Shown here: positions 52,447 through 63,791 of the stretch, piece after piece
How the letters are laid out: the number at the start of each line of letters is the position of its first letter
Numbering within the stretch: position 1 is the stretch's first letter
Assembly (NCBI RefSeq): GCF_000328565.1
Contig: NC_019966.1
Location: 5,704,001 to 5,768,000 of the forward strand
Length of the DNA: 64,000 nt
From: Mycobacterium sp. JS623
Lineage (GTDB): Bacteria > Actinomycetota > Actinomycetes > Mycobacteriales > Mycobacteriaceae
Direction of reading: 5' to 3'
Made by a program: the position numbers and the translations under genes
The notes under the pieces: generated by a model
Seen by the model: the letters and a program-made list of their open reading frames with translations, nothing else
Told to the model about the DNA's origin: nothing
Database searches by the model: none

Positions 52447-52665
52447 TTGACGTGCCTAGTTAATTGCCGAGTGAAAGCAGTTCAGGCATGTAACCAGGTA
52501 GAGCGTGGGTGGGGGGCTGGCGTATGGGTAGCCGCGGGCAGCGTCGGGGGTCTATCCCACGGTCATGGGTAAGCAACACCACGGGCAACTAGGCAGAGAG
52601 ATCGAAGTCTTTGCCCCTCTGGCGCCGAAGGGCGCACGGCCGAGTTCGCTCGGGCCGCCGAGTGC

Positions 52666-53832
52666 CTAACCGAGAATTAAACCCGAGGTTGGTACACCGG
52701 TGCCCGCGGTGACCAACACATGCTCGACGTCGTCCACCTGATTGACCGACGTACCCCGAAGCTGGCGAACCCCCTCGGCGATCCCGTTCATCCCGTGGAT
52801 GTATGCCTCGCCCAACTGGCCGCCGTGGGTGTTGATCGGCAGCCGCCCCCCGATCTCGATCGCGCCGTCGGCGATGTAGTCCTTGGCCTCACCCTGACCG
52901 CAGAATCCCAACTCCTCCAACTGCATCAGGGTGAACGGAGTGAAGTGGTCATACAGAATCGCGGTCTGGATATCGGTGGGCTTCAAACCCGACTGCCGCC
53001 ACAGCTGCCTGCCCACCAGACCCATTTCCGGCAGCCCCAGCTCCGGCCGGTAGTAACTGACCATCGAGTACTGGTCGGGGCTCGCCCCCTGCGACGCAGC
53101 CTCGATAATGACGGGCCGATGGTTGAGATCCTTCGCCCGCTCGGGTGATGTCACGACGATGGCGACGGCCCCGTCGGTCTCCTGACAGCAGTCCAGCAGC
53201 CGCAGCGGCTCGGCGATCCACCGCGAATTCTGATGCTCCTCAATGGTGATCGGCTTCTCGTAGAAATAGGCTTTCGGGTTGTTCGCAGCATGTTTTCGGT
53301 CGGCAACCGAAACCGCGCCGAAGTCCTTGCTCGTCGCCCCTGACAAATGCATGTACCGCTGGGCGATCATCGCCACCTGTGCGGCCGGGGTGGAGAGGCC
53401 GTGCGGATAGGAGAACGAGTTGTCCACGCCCGTCGAGTCGGCGTTCTCCACCAACCTCATCTGCACCTGACCGAACCGCGTCCCCGAGCGTTCGTTGAAT
53501 GCGCGGTACGCCACAACGCAATCCGCGACACCGGTCGCGACCGCAATGGCGGCCTGCTGAATCGTGGCGCAGGCGGCGCCACCGCCGTGGTGGATCTTGG
53601 AGAAGAACTTCAGTTCGCCGATGCCCGTCGCGCGCGAGACGGCGACCTCGGTGTTGGAGTCCATCGTGAACGTCACCATGCCGTCGACATCGGCGGGCGT
53701 CAGGCCCGCGTCGTCGAGCGCGTCCAGCACTGCCTCGGCCGCCAGTCGTAGCTCACTGCGGCCGGAGTTCTTCGAAAAGTCGGTGGCGCCGATGCCGACG
53801 ATCGCCGCCTTCCCGGACAGCTCACCGGGCAT
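52666..53832 (-). CDS. ltp2: Thiolase-like retro-aldolase Ltp2
   Basis: The 388-residue SCP-x thiolase-like enzyme shows AAIVGIGATDFSKNSGRSE at the start, HHGGGAACATIQQAAIAVATGVADCVV near residue 80 and GRLPINTHGGQLGEAYIHGMNGI near 340. With the DUF35 domain of ChsH2, Ltp2 cleaves the 17-hydroxy propionyl-CoA side chain of the sterol, giving propionyl-CoA and androstenedione-type product. It is the last gene of the cyp125 operon. Orthologue of Rv3540c. Its 3' part is duplicated as a relic at 25416-25775. Confidence 0.95.
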   Translation of the reverse strand: MPGELSGKAAIVGIGATDFSKNSGRSELRLAAEAVLDALDDAGLTPADVDGMVTFTMDSNTEVAVSRATGIGELKFFSKIHHGGGAACATIQQAAIAVATGVADCVVAYRAFNERSGTRFGQVQMRLVENADSTGVDNSFSYPHGLSTPAAQVAMIAQRYMHLSGATSKDFGAVSVADRKHAANNPKAYFYEKPITIEEHQNSRWIAEPLRLLDCCQETDGAVAIVVTSPERAKDLNHRPVIIEAASQGASPDQYSMVSYYRPELGLPEMGLVGRQLWRQSGLKPTDIQTAILYDHFTPFTLMQLEELGFCGQGEAKDYIADGAIEIGGRLPINTHGGQLGEAYIHGMNGIAEGVRQLRGTSVNQVDDVEHVLVTAGTGVPTSGLILG

Positions 53833-54233
53833 CAGGCGGCTCCAATCGTCAGTGTCGAGGTGGCGATCACGTGATCGCCAAGACTGTTGCTGCCAACGAC
53901 TTTCAGCGTGATCAGGTCACCGTCAATGGCGGTGACTTCCCCCCTGAACGTCACCGTGTCGTAGGCGTACCACGGCACACCGAGTCGCAGCGAAATCGAC
54001 TTGATGATCGCGTTCGGCCCAGCCCAGTCGGTGACATAGCGCTGCACTAGCCCGGTGTCGGTCAGGATGTTGACAAAGATGTCCTTCGATCCCTTGGCTT
54101 GTGCCTTATCGCGGTCGTGGTGGACGTCCTGATAATCGCGCGTGGCAATCGCCGTTGACACGATGAACGTCGGGTCGCCGTACAGCGCAAGCTCGGGCAG
54201 CTTCGTACCGACCTCGATTGCCGGCGCGCTCAT
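53832..54233 (-). CDS. chsH1: Enoyl-CoA hydratase subunit ChsH1
   Basis: The 133-residue protein starts at ATG 54233, overlapping the chsH2 stop (ATGA). The MaoC hot-dog fold is indicated by IATRDYQDVHHDRDKAQAKG and VTFRGEVTAIDGDLITLKVVG. ChsH1 and the MaoC part of ChsH2 form a heteromeric hydratase acting on the 17-propenoyl-CoA side chain. Its stop touches the ltp2 start by one base. Orthologue of Rv3541c. Confidence 0.94.
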   Translation of the reverse strand: MSAPAIEVGTKLPELALYGDPTFIVSTAIATRDYQDVHHDRDKAQAKGSKDIFVNILTDTGLVQRYVTDWAGPNAIIKSISLRLGVPWYAYDTVTFRGEVTAIDGDLITLKVVGSNSLGDHVIATSTLTIGAA

Positions 54234-55195
54234 GTGTTCGGCTCCCACGCATACAGCGTCCAGGCCGACCCGGAATCACCTTCAGGAAAGTCGATATACG
54301 TTGCGCGAACGGGCATTCCGATCTCCACCTTGGCGGGGTCTACGTTGCGGAGCTCGCCGAGCATCCGCACCCCCTCTTCGAGTTCGACAAGCGCGATGAC
54401 GAAGGGCAGTGTGCGTCCTGGCACCTTCGGGGCATGGTGCACAACGTAACTGAACACCGTGCCCCTGCCGCTGGCCACCTGGTATTCGATAGGGGCTTCT
54501 TTGTCCTGCCAGAGGGCAGGCACCGGCGGATGCTGCAGGCTGCCGTCGGCTCGCTTCTGAATGCGCAACTCGTGCGCATTGACGCCGTCCCAGAAGAACT
54601 TGGTGTCCCGCGACGACGCCGGCCGCATCATCGAAGCCGCGTCGAGATCGTCGGGAACGGGTGAAGCAGCCGCCTCGTCCGAATCGGCAGGCCGGAATTT
54701 CATGATGCGCCACATCATTTCGGCGACGTCCTCGTCGCCGACCTGCCAGGTGATCTTCTGCGTGATGAAGAAACCTTCGCCCAAGGCGGTCCGCTTCGGC
54801 CCCACTACGTCGGTCAGCTCGGCCAAGACGCTGACCTCCTCGCCTGGCCGTAGGTACCGGTGGTAGGTCTGCTCGCAGTTCGTTGCGACGACGCCGACAT
54901 AGCCTGCGTCGTCGAACAATTCCATGATCTTGGTCAGTGGGTCGTCGGCGGCGCGTCCGCTGCCGAGTCCGCCCATCGTCCAAACCTGAATCATGGCAGG
55001 CGGGGCGACGATGCCGGGGTGACCCGCGGCCTTTGCGGCCGCGTCGTCGACATAGATGGGGTTCTTGTCGCCCATCGCGTCGAGCCAGTGGTCGACCATC
55101 GGCTGGTTGACCGGATGACGGCCGACACGCGGCTTGCTCTTGCCCTCGGCCTTGACCTTCTCGGCTGCGGCCTGGATATCCTCGACTGCGCTCAT
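54230..55195 (-). CDS. chsH2: Enoyl-CoA hydratase/DUF35 protein ChsH2
   Basis: The 321-residue protein from ATG 55195 has an N-terminal MaoC hot-dog domain (VDHWLDAMGDKNPIYVDDAAAKAAGHPG) and a C-terminal DUF35 OB-fold domain (about residues 200-315). A start at 55264 in the same frame would enter the promoter side and is unlikely. The MaoC part pairs with ChsH1; the DUF35 part supports Ltp2. Orthologue of Rv3542c. Confidence 0.94.
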   Translation of the reverse strand: MSAVEDIQAAAEKVKAEGKSKPRVGRHPVNQPMVDHWLDAMGDKNPIYVDDAAAKAAGHPGIVAPPAMIQVWTMGGLGSGRAADDPLTKIMELFDDAGYVGVVATNCEQTYHRYLRPGEEVSVLAELTDVVGPKRTALGEGFFITQKITWQVGDEDVAEMMWRIMKFRPADSDEAAASPVPDDLDAASMMRPASSRDTKFFWDGVNAHELRIQKRADGSLQHPPVPALWQDKEAPIEYQVASGRGTVFSYVVHHAPKVPGRTLPFVIALVELEEGVRMLGELRNVDPAKVEIGMPVRATYIDFPEGDSGSAWTLYAWEPNT

Positions 55196-55223
55196 GGTTG
55201 TCCGTTCTTCGCGCAAGCACTCA

Positions 55224-56387
55224 TCACCGCGGAACCCTCGGCACCTTGAGACCCGACGCGGCAATCATTTCGCGCATCACCTCATTCACTCCGCCACCGA
55301 ACGTGATCACCAGATTCCGCTTGGTCTGGCTATCCAGCCACTTCAGTAGTTCGGCGGTATCCGGTTCGGCAGGATTGCCGTACTTGCCGACAATCTCCTC
55401 GGCCAACCGCCCGACGTACTGAATGCGCTCGGTGCCAAAGACTTTGGTCGCTGCGGCGTCGGCGACGTTGATGTCCTCGCCCGCGGCGGCCACCTGCCAG
55501 TTGAGCAACTCGTTGATCCGCCAGATCGCGTGAATCTCGCCAAGACTGCGACGGACGTCGGGTTGGTCGATCGGTATCACGCCGTTACCGCCCGGCTTGG
55601 ACGCCCACGCATGGATGCGGTCGTAGACGCTGGCGAACCGGCCCGCAGGGCCGAGCATCACGCGCTCGTTGTTCAGCTGGGTGGTGATGAGTCGCCAGCC
55701 ACCGTTCTCCTCGCCGACGAGCATGTCGGCGGGCACCCGGACGTCGCTGTAGTAGGTGGCATTGGTATGGTGTGCACCGTCCGACAGGATCATCGGTGTC
55801 CAGGAGTAACCGGGATCCTTCGTGTCGACGATGAGGATCGAAATCCCCTTGTGCTTAACCGCTTCCGGATCGGTGCGGCACGCTAGCCAGATGTAGTCGG
55901 CGTCGTGTCCGCCGGTGGTGAAGACCTTCTGCCCGTTGACGATGTACTCGTCACCCTGCCGAACCGCGGTGGTACGCAACGAGGCGAGGTCGGTGCCCGC
56001 CTCCGGCTCGGTGTAGCCGATCGCGAAGTGCACATCGCCGGCCAGGATCGCGGGCAGGAATTTCTTCTTCTGCGCCTCGTTGCCGAACATCTGCAGGGTG
56101 GGCCCGACGGTCTGCAGAGTCACCGCTGGGAGCGGGACGTCGGCGCGGTGGGCTTCGTTGACGAAGATCTGCTGTTCGATCGGACCGTAGCCGAGGCCGC
56201 CGAACTCCTTGGGCCAGCCGACGCCGAGCTTGCCGTCCGAGCCCATTCGCTTGATCACCGCGCGGTAGGCCTTGCCGTGCCGGTCGGCCTCCATCTCCTT
56301 GTACTCGTCGGAGGAGATCAGGCCCGAAAAATATTGCCGCAGTCCGGCTTGCAGTTGCCGCTGCTCGGGGGTCAGTTCGATGAACAT
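55224..56387 (-). CDS. fadE29: Acyl-CoA dehydrogenase subunit ChsE2 (FadE29)
   Basis: The 387-residue acyl-CoA dehydrogenase subunit starts MFIELTPEQRQLQAGLRQYF. VHFAIGYTEPEAGTDLASLRT is the FAD-binding signature and GGGVNEVMREMIAASGL is the C-terminal end. With ChsE1 it forms an alpha2-beta2 enzyme that desaturates the 3-carbon sterol side-chain CoA. It overlaps chsE1 by 16 bases. Orthologue of Rv3543c. Confidence 0.94.
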   Translation of the reverse strand: MFIELTPEQRQLQAGLRQYFSGLISSDEYKEMEADRHGKAYRAVIKRMGSDGKLGVGWPKEFGGLGYGPIEQQIFVNEAHRADVPLPAVTLQTVGPTLQMFGNEAQKKKFLPAILAGDVHFAIGYTEPEAGTDLASLRTTAVRQGDEYIVNGQKVFTTGGHDADYIWLACRTDPEAVKHKGISILIVDTKDPGYSWTPMILSDGAHHTNATYYSDVRVPADMLVGEENGGWRLITTQLNNERVMLGPAGRFASVYDRIHAWASKPGGNGVIPIDQPDVRRSLGEIHAIWRINELLNWQVAAAGEDINVADAAATKVFGTERIQYVGRLAEEIVGKYGNPAEPDTAELLKWLDSQTKRNLVITFGGGVNEVMREMIAASGLKVPRVPR

Positions 56388-57385
56388 TGCGCTCCAACCA
56401 GATCGAGACGATGTGACGGCCCGCCCACCAACCGGGTCAAATCCTTGATGGTGGAGTAGTAGCGGTCCATCGGGTAGTCGATGTCCATGCCCATGCCGCC
56501 GTGCAGGTGGTGACAGATCTGCATCACCGGCGGCGCTTGGGAGGCCAGCCAGTAGCCAAGGACGTCCAAGTCGTCGTCGGCGTCACGGCCCTCAGTCAGT
56601 CGCCAGACGACTGACGTCGCCGCCAATGTCAGTGTGCGCGAGGCGATGTACACCTCGGCGAGCTGTGCGGCGACGGTCTGGAACGTCGAAAGCGGCTTGC
56701 CGAACTGATGGCGGTTGGCGACATAGTCGGCCGTCAGCCGCAGTGCACCTGCCACCAAACCGGATGCGAACGCACCAATCGTGGCGAGCGCCAACTGGTT
56801 CACGCGATGCGCGGTCGCCCCGTCGAGCACACCGTCGACCTCGGCATCGGTGAATGTCACGGTGTACTCGTCGCCATGGTTGGAGGTTGGGGACTTCGCC
56901 AGCTGAACGCCGTCGGCCTTCGGCGAAACCACTACGACCGCGCTGTCGGCGGTCACCAAAATCCAATCCGCTTGCTCCGCATAGCCAACCGCGACTTTGG
57001 TGCCGTTGAGTTTGCCGTTTGAAAACGTGGTCGCGGGCCGATCCGGCAGCGGGGCGCCCGGCTCGTTCAGCGCGGCCGTGACGACCGCACCCTTGGCCGC
57101 GCCCGCGAGGTACCGATCCTGCTGCTGGTCAGAAGCCAGGTCGATCAACGGCACTAACCCGAGGCCGAGGGTGGCCAGCGCCGGGCTGATCGTGGCGTGC
57201 CTGCCGATCTCGGTCAGTGCCGTCGCGACCTCCGACAGGCCGAGACCGTCGCCACCGAGCCGCTCCGGCACCGCCAGCGCCGTCACGCCACCTGCGACCA
57301 AAGCATCCCAACTGTTGTCCCGCTCGAGCACTGACGTGACCACGTCCGCGACAGCCTGCTGCTCCGGGTTCGGTGTGAAATCCAC
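56372..57385 (-). CDS. fadE28: Acyl-CoA dehydrogenase subunit ChsE1 (FadE28)
   Basis: The 337-residue protein from GTG 57385 is shorter than a normal acyl-CoA dehydrogenase, as is usual for the partner subunit of these two-gene enzymes. ALTEIGRHATISPALATLGLG and QFGKPLSTFQTVAAQLAEVYIASRTL fit the family. It forms the alpha2-beta2 ChsE1-ChsE2 complex with FadE29. Orthologue of Rv3544c. Confidence 0.93.
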   Translation of the reverse strand: MDFTPNPEQQAVADVVTSVLERDNSWDALVAGGVTALAVPERLGGDGLGLSEVATALTEIGRHATISPALATLGLGLVPLIDLASDQQQDRYLAGAAKGAVVTAALNEPGAPLPDRPATTFSNGKLNGTKVAVGYAEQADWILVTADSAVVVVSPKADGVQLAKSPTSNHGDEYTVTFTDAEVDGVLDGATAHRVNQLALATIGAFASGLVAGALRLTADYVANRHQFGKPLSTFQTVAAQLAEVYIASRTLTLAATSVVWRLTEGRDADDDLDVLGYWLASQAPPVMQICHHLHGGMGMDIDYPMDRYYSTIKDLTRLVGGPSHRLDLVGAQCSSN

Positions 57386-57428
57386 CCGACTCCTCCTTGA
57401 GTCTCAAAGGACTAATGCGCTGCGGCGC

Positions 57429-58676
57429 TTAATGTGCGACTGGACACTTACCGGTGTAGTCCACCTGCCAGTGCTTGATCCCATTCAGCCAACCTGATTT
57501 CAGCCGCTCGGGCTCACCGATCGGTTTCAGATCGGGCATGTGATCTGCAATCGCACTGAAGATCAGATTAATGGTCATCTTGGCGAGATTAGCGCCGATG
57601 CAGTAATGCGCACCCGTGCCGCCGAAGCCAACGTGTGGGTTCGGGCTGCGCAGGATGTTGAACGTGTGCGGGTCCTCGAACACGTCCTCGTCGAAGTTGG
57701 CCGAGCGGTAGGACATCACCACCCGCTGGCCCTTCTTGATCTGCACGCCACCCAACTCGACGTCCTCGAGGGCGGTGCGCTGGAATGCCGAGACGGGCGT
57801 TGCCCAACGGACGATCTCGTCGGCCGCGGTCTCCGGGCGCTCGCGCTTGTAAAGCTCCCACTGATCGGGGTTCTGCGAGAACCCGATCATGCCGTGGGTG
57901 ATGGAGTTGCGGGTGGTCTCGTTGCCTGCCACCGCCAGCATGACCACGAAGAAACCGAACTCGTCGTCGGAGAGCTTTTCGCCCTCGATGTCGGCCTCGA
58001 TCAGCTGCGTGACGATGTCCTCGGTCGGATTCTTCGCGCGCTCCGCGGCCATCTGCATCGCGTACTGAATGAGCTCGATCGACGACATCGCCGGGTCGAT
58101 GTGCGCGTACTCCGGGTCCTCACCGGCAGTCATCTCATTTGACCAGCGGAACAACTTGTCGCGGTCGTCCTGCGGCACGCCGAGCAGCCCTGCGATGGCC
58201 TGCAGCGGCAGCTCGCACGACACCTGCTCGACGAAGTCGCCGGACTCTTGTGCGGCGGCCGTCTCGGCGATCTTTTGAGCGCGGATCCGCAGCTCATCCT
58301 CCAGCCGCCCCACGGCGCGGGGAGTGAAGCCACGGGAAATGATCTTGCGCAGCCGGGTGTGCTGCGGTGCGTCCATGTTGAGCAGCACGCTGCGCTGCAA
58401 GTCGATGGCGTCACGCGTCATCTCCTGGGGCCAGACGGGGATGGCGCCATCCGGCGAGCTACCGAAGACCTCGTTGCGTTTCGAGACCTCCTTGACGTCG
58501 GCGTGCTTGGTAACCAGCCAGTACCCTTTGTCTCCGAACCCACCAGTGCCACCGGGAACATCGACCCAGTGGACCGGCTCGGACTTGCGCAGCTCGGCGA
58601 GTTCGGCGACGGGCAGACCCGCTCGATTGAGCTCGGCGTCGAGAAAATCGAAGTCGGCTGAGATGGGGCAGGGCAT
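57429..58676 (-). CDS. cyp125: Cytochrome P450 CYP125, steroid C26-monooxygenase
   Basis: The 415-residue P450 has haem motif FGGTGAHYCIGANLA, I-helix AGNETTRNSI and K-helix EIVRW. CYP125 oxidises the cholesterol or cholestenone C26(27) methyl stepwise to the acid, starting side-chain breakdown. ATG 58676 is 17 bases from a KstR box. It heads the cyp125-chsE1-chsE2-chsH2-chsH1-ltp2 operon. Orthologue of Rv3545c. With cyp142 at 1295-2497, the window holds both P450s known for this step. Confidence 0.95.
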   Translation of the reverse strand: MPCPISADFDFLDAELNRAGLPVAELAELRKSEPVHWVDVPGGTGGFGDKGYWLVTKHADVKEVSKRNEVFGSSPDGAIPVWPQEMTRDAIDLQRSVLLNMDAPQHTRLRKIISRGFTPRAVGRLEDELRIRAQKIAETAAAQESGDFVEQVSCELPLQAIAGLLGVPQDDRDKLFRWSNEMTAGEDPEYAHIDPAMSSIELIQYAMQMAAERAKNPTEDIVTQLIEADIEGEKLSDDEFGFFVVMLAVAGNETTRNSITHGMIGFSQNPDQWELYKRERPETAADEIVRWATPVSAFQRTALEDVELGGVQIKKGQRVVMSYRSANFDEDVFEDPHTFNILRSPNPHVGFGGTGAHYCIGANLAKMTINLIFSAIADHMPDLKPIGEPERLKSGWLNGIKHWQVDYTGKCPVAH

Positions 58677-58693
58677 ATAAAGCTCTCCTCAAT

Positions 58694-58707
58694 TGCAACG
58701 TGTTCTA
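58694..58707. promoter_or_regulatory. KstR operator, cyp125 side
   Basis: TGCAACGTGTTCTA fits TnnAACnnGTTnnA and lies 17 bases upstream of cyp125. Confidence 0.88.
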
Positions 58708-58772
58708 GTGCCAGTAAAACATGGCTTCTGCGCAGATAAAAGGCAGGTCACCATCCTCGCTTGTCAGAGTAA

Positions 58773-58786
58773 TGAAACGTGTTCTA
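58773..58786. promoter_or_regulatory. KstR operator, fadA5 side
   Basis: TGAAACGTGTTCTA fits TnnAACnnGTTnnA and lies 10 bases upstream of fadA5. The two boxes in this divergent promoter are 79 bases apart. Confidence 0.88.
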
Positions 58787-58787
58787 G

Positions 58788-59971
<1,184 letters not shown>

Positions 59972-59972
<1 letters not shown>

Positions 59973-60346
59973 TGCCCGCGTCGGACGACGAACGGATCGC
60001 TGCGGCGCGCGCGTACATCGAGGCGCTGGTCAGTCATGACGCCGACAAGGTTCCGTTCGCGCCCGGCTGCACCCGCATCGAGTTCGGCGTTAAGACCGGC
60101 TTCTCCGGTGATCACTTGCGCCGCAGCCTGAATGGTGGACCGCAGTATCGCATCATCCGGGGTACCAGCGTTCCGGAGTTCACCGTCGACGGCGACGTGG
60201 TACGGGCCAAGTTCGATTTGGTGACCAAGCCGTCGATCGCCGGGCGACGGGTTGGCGCGCACATCGACGAGACGTTTCTCATCCCTGCGGAGGACGGCAC
60301 AATCCATCACATCAAGGCGGTCGTTCGTCCGTTCCTGACGTCTTAG
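59972..60346 (+). CDS. Small NTF2-like conserved hypothetical protein
   Basis: The 124-residue protein starts at GTG 59972, one base inside the fadA5 stop. DDERIAAARAYIEALVSHDADKVPFAPGCTRIEFG and IDETFLIPAEDGTIHHIKAVVRPF are consistent with an NTF2-like cone fold (DUF8021 type is possible). I know no M. tuberculosis gene at this spot. It is probably co-translated with fadA5; the function is unknown. Confidence 0.75.
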
Positions 60347-61989
<1,643 letters not shown>

Positions 61990-62047
61990 CCAGCGCGAGC
62001 AGACGTAAAAGTGCCTAGAAGGGCACTTTCGCGGCTATTCGAAAATG

Positions 62048-62953
62048 CTACGCGCCGTAGACCGGAACGGGCGGCCGCGCCTTGGCGAGCAAATCGCTGA
62101 CCACAGGGCCGAGTTCGGCGGGATCCCACCGCGCGCCCTTGTCGATCTGTGGTCCGTGGGCCCAGCCTTCGGCCACCCGGACAATGCCGCCCTCGACCTC
62201 GAACATCCTGCCAGTGACATCCTCCGACTCGACGCTGCCGAGCCAAACCACGAGGGGTGAAATGTTTTCCGGTGCCATCGCGTCGAACTCGTTGTCCTGG
62301 GTCGCCATCATCTCGGCGAACACAGTCTCGGTCATCCGAGTGCGAGCAGACGGCGCGATCGCATTGACGGTGACGCCGTAGCGCCCCATCTCTGCAGCGG
62401 CGACTAGCGTCATAGCCGCGATGCCCGCCTTGGCTGCGCTGTAATTCGCCTGTCCCACACTGCCTTGCAGGCCGGCGCCGGAGCTGGTGTTGATGATGCG
62501 GGCATCAACGGGCTTGCCCGCCTTGGACTGCGCACGCCAGTAGGCAGCAGCGTGACGCATGGTCGCGAAGTGACCCTTGAGATGCACCGCGATGACGGCG
62601 TCGAACTCTTCTTCACTGGTGTTCGCGAACATACGGTCGCGAACAATGCCGGCGTTGTTCACCAGAACGTCGAGGCCGCCGAAGGTGTCGACCGCGGTCT
62701 GAATCAGGCCTTGCGCCTGCTCCCAATCGGCGACATTCGCCCCACTGGTGACGGCTTCTCCTCCGGCAGCGGTGATCTCGTCGACGACACCCTGCGCAGC
62801 GCTACCGCCGCCCGCGGGTGAACCGTCCAGGCCCACACCGATGTCGTTGACCACTACGCGCGCACCCTCGGCGGCAAACGCCAGCGCATGGGCGCGGCCG
62901 ATGCCGCCGCCTGCACCTGTCACGATGACCACCCGGCCGTCGAGCAAACCCAT
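62048..62953 (-). CDS. Short-chain dehydrogenase (Rv3548c-like)
   Basis: The 301-residue SDR starts at ATG 62953 (MGLLDGRVVIVTGAGGGIG). The longer open frame to 63322 crosses the neighbouring gene. The catalytic pair is NYSAAK, and INTSSGAG supplies the serine. GARVVVNDIGVGLDGSPAGGGSA shows the NAD(H) preference and the insertion typical of the 17-beta-HSD4-type group. Orthologue of Rv3548c. KstR2-regulated in M. tuberculosis. Confidence 0.92.
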   Translation of the reverse strand: MGLLDGRVVIVTGAGGGIGRAHALAFAAEGARVVVNDIGVGLDGSPAGGGSAAQGVVDEITAAGGEAVTSGANVADWEQAQGLIQTAVDTFGGLDVLVNNAGIVRDRMFANTSEEEFDAVIAVHLKGHFATMRHAAAYWRAQSKAGKPVDARIINTSSGAGLQGSVGQANYSAAKAGIAAMTLVAAAEMGRYGVTVNAIAPSARTRMTETVFAEMMATQDNEFDAMAPENISPLVVWLGSVESEDVTGRMFEVEGGIVRVAEGWAHGPQIDKGARWDPAELGPVVSDLLAKARPPVPVYGA

Positions 62954-62966
62954 ATCCGATGTCTCC

Positions 62967-63737
62967 TTAGCTGATTGCGTTGGTTGTGGCCAGGTAGTGC
63001 GGCGGCTCGCCCCCGCCGTGAACCTCAAGGCTTGCACCGCTGATATACGACGCGGCATCCGACGCGAGAAACGCTGCGGCCCAACCGACGTCGGCGGGCT
63101 TGGCGAGCCTGCCGAGCGGAACGTTCTTCGAGATAGCCGCGATCGATTCCTCGTCGCCGTAAAAGAGCTCGGACTGTTCGGTTTCGACCATGCCCACCAC
63201 GACGGAGTTGACCCGCACTTTCGGCGCCCACTCGACCGCCAGTGTGCTGGTGAGGCTTTCGACGCCCGCCTTGGCCGCGCCGTACGGCGCCGTGCCCGGT
63301 GTAGGCCGACGGCCGCTGACACTGGCGACGTTCACGATCGACCCGCCTCGTTCCTGCGTCTGCATGACGGCATTGGCGTGCTGTGACACCGACAACGGCC
63401 CGAGCAGGTTGAGCTCGATGATCTTTCGGTTGAACTTCGCACTCGCATCCGCGGTGAGCACGTAGGGCGAGCCACCGGCGTTGTTGACCACCACGTCCAG
63501 GCGCCCGTGCCGCTCGACGATGGTTGCGATCATCGCCGCGACGGCGTCGTCGTCTCGCACGTCGCAGGAGTGGAAGGCGTAGGGCAGGCCCTGGACCTCA
63601 CGCCGCGCGCACGTCACCACGGTGGCGCCTTGATCTGCGAAGACGGCGCTGATTCCGGCGCCGACGCCGCGGACCCCGCCGGTCACGAGGACCACTCTGT
63701 CCTTGAGTCCGAGGTTGATGTCAGCGGCGCCGGTCAC
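62967..63737 (-). CDS. Short-chain dehydrogenase (Rv3549c-like)
   Basis: The 256-residue SDR begins at GTG 63737. The NAD loop is VVLVTGGVRGVGAGIS; the catalytic residues are in NVASVSG and PYGAAKAG (YxxxK). It is 13 bases upstream of the Rv3548c-like gene and starts 15 bases from a KstR2-type box. Orthologue of Rv3549c; part of CD-ring degradation regulon. Confidence 0.92.
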   Translation of the reverse strand: MTGAADINLGLKDRVVLVTGGVRGVGAGISAVFADQGATVVTCARREVQGLPYAFHSCDVRDDDAVAAMIATIVERHGRLDVVVNNAGGSPYVLTADASAKFNRKIIELNLLGPLSVSQHANAVMQTQERGGSIVNVASVSGRRPTPGTAPYGAAKAGVESLTSTLAVEWAPKVRVNSVVVGMVETEQSELFYGDEESIAAISKNVPLGRLAKPADVGWAAAFLASDAASYISGASLEVHGGGEPPHYLATTNAIS

Positions 63738-63751
63738 TGTGCTAGCGTACC

Positions 63752-63767
63752 AAGCAAGTGCTTGCTT
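63752..63767. promoter_or_regulatory. KstR2 operator
   Basis: AAGCAAGTGCTTGCTT is an almost perfect palindrome matching the KstR2 type (AnCAAGnnCTTGnT core AGCAAGTGCTTGCT). It is between the Rv3549c-like SDR and echA20 and can control both. It differs from all KstR boxes in the window. Confidence 0.88.
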
Positions 63768-63791
63768 AGGTACCGACCCCCAGGAAGTGCA

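Larger units (their letters stand above)
52003..52665. other. Intergenic, right edge of the accessory island
   Basis: This 663-base gap lies between the second regulator and the ltp2 stop. It holds two kinds of short repeats (listed separately) and the weak copy of the regulator box. No convincing gene is visible; a minus-strand frame at 52192-52446 has no family or ribosome-site support. Confidence 0.5.

Noticed and set aside
24357..52665. Prophage or integrative element
   Set aside because: No integrase, terminase, relaxase, transposase, tRNA or att-like site could be seen in the island.
62954..63322. N-terminal extension of the Rv3548c-like SDR
   Set aside because: It lies inside the neighbouring SDR gene; ATG 62953 starts the Rossmann fold properly.
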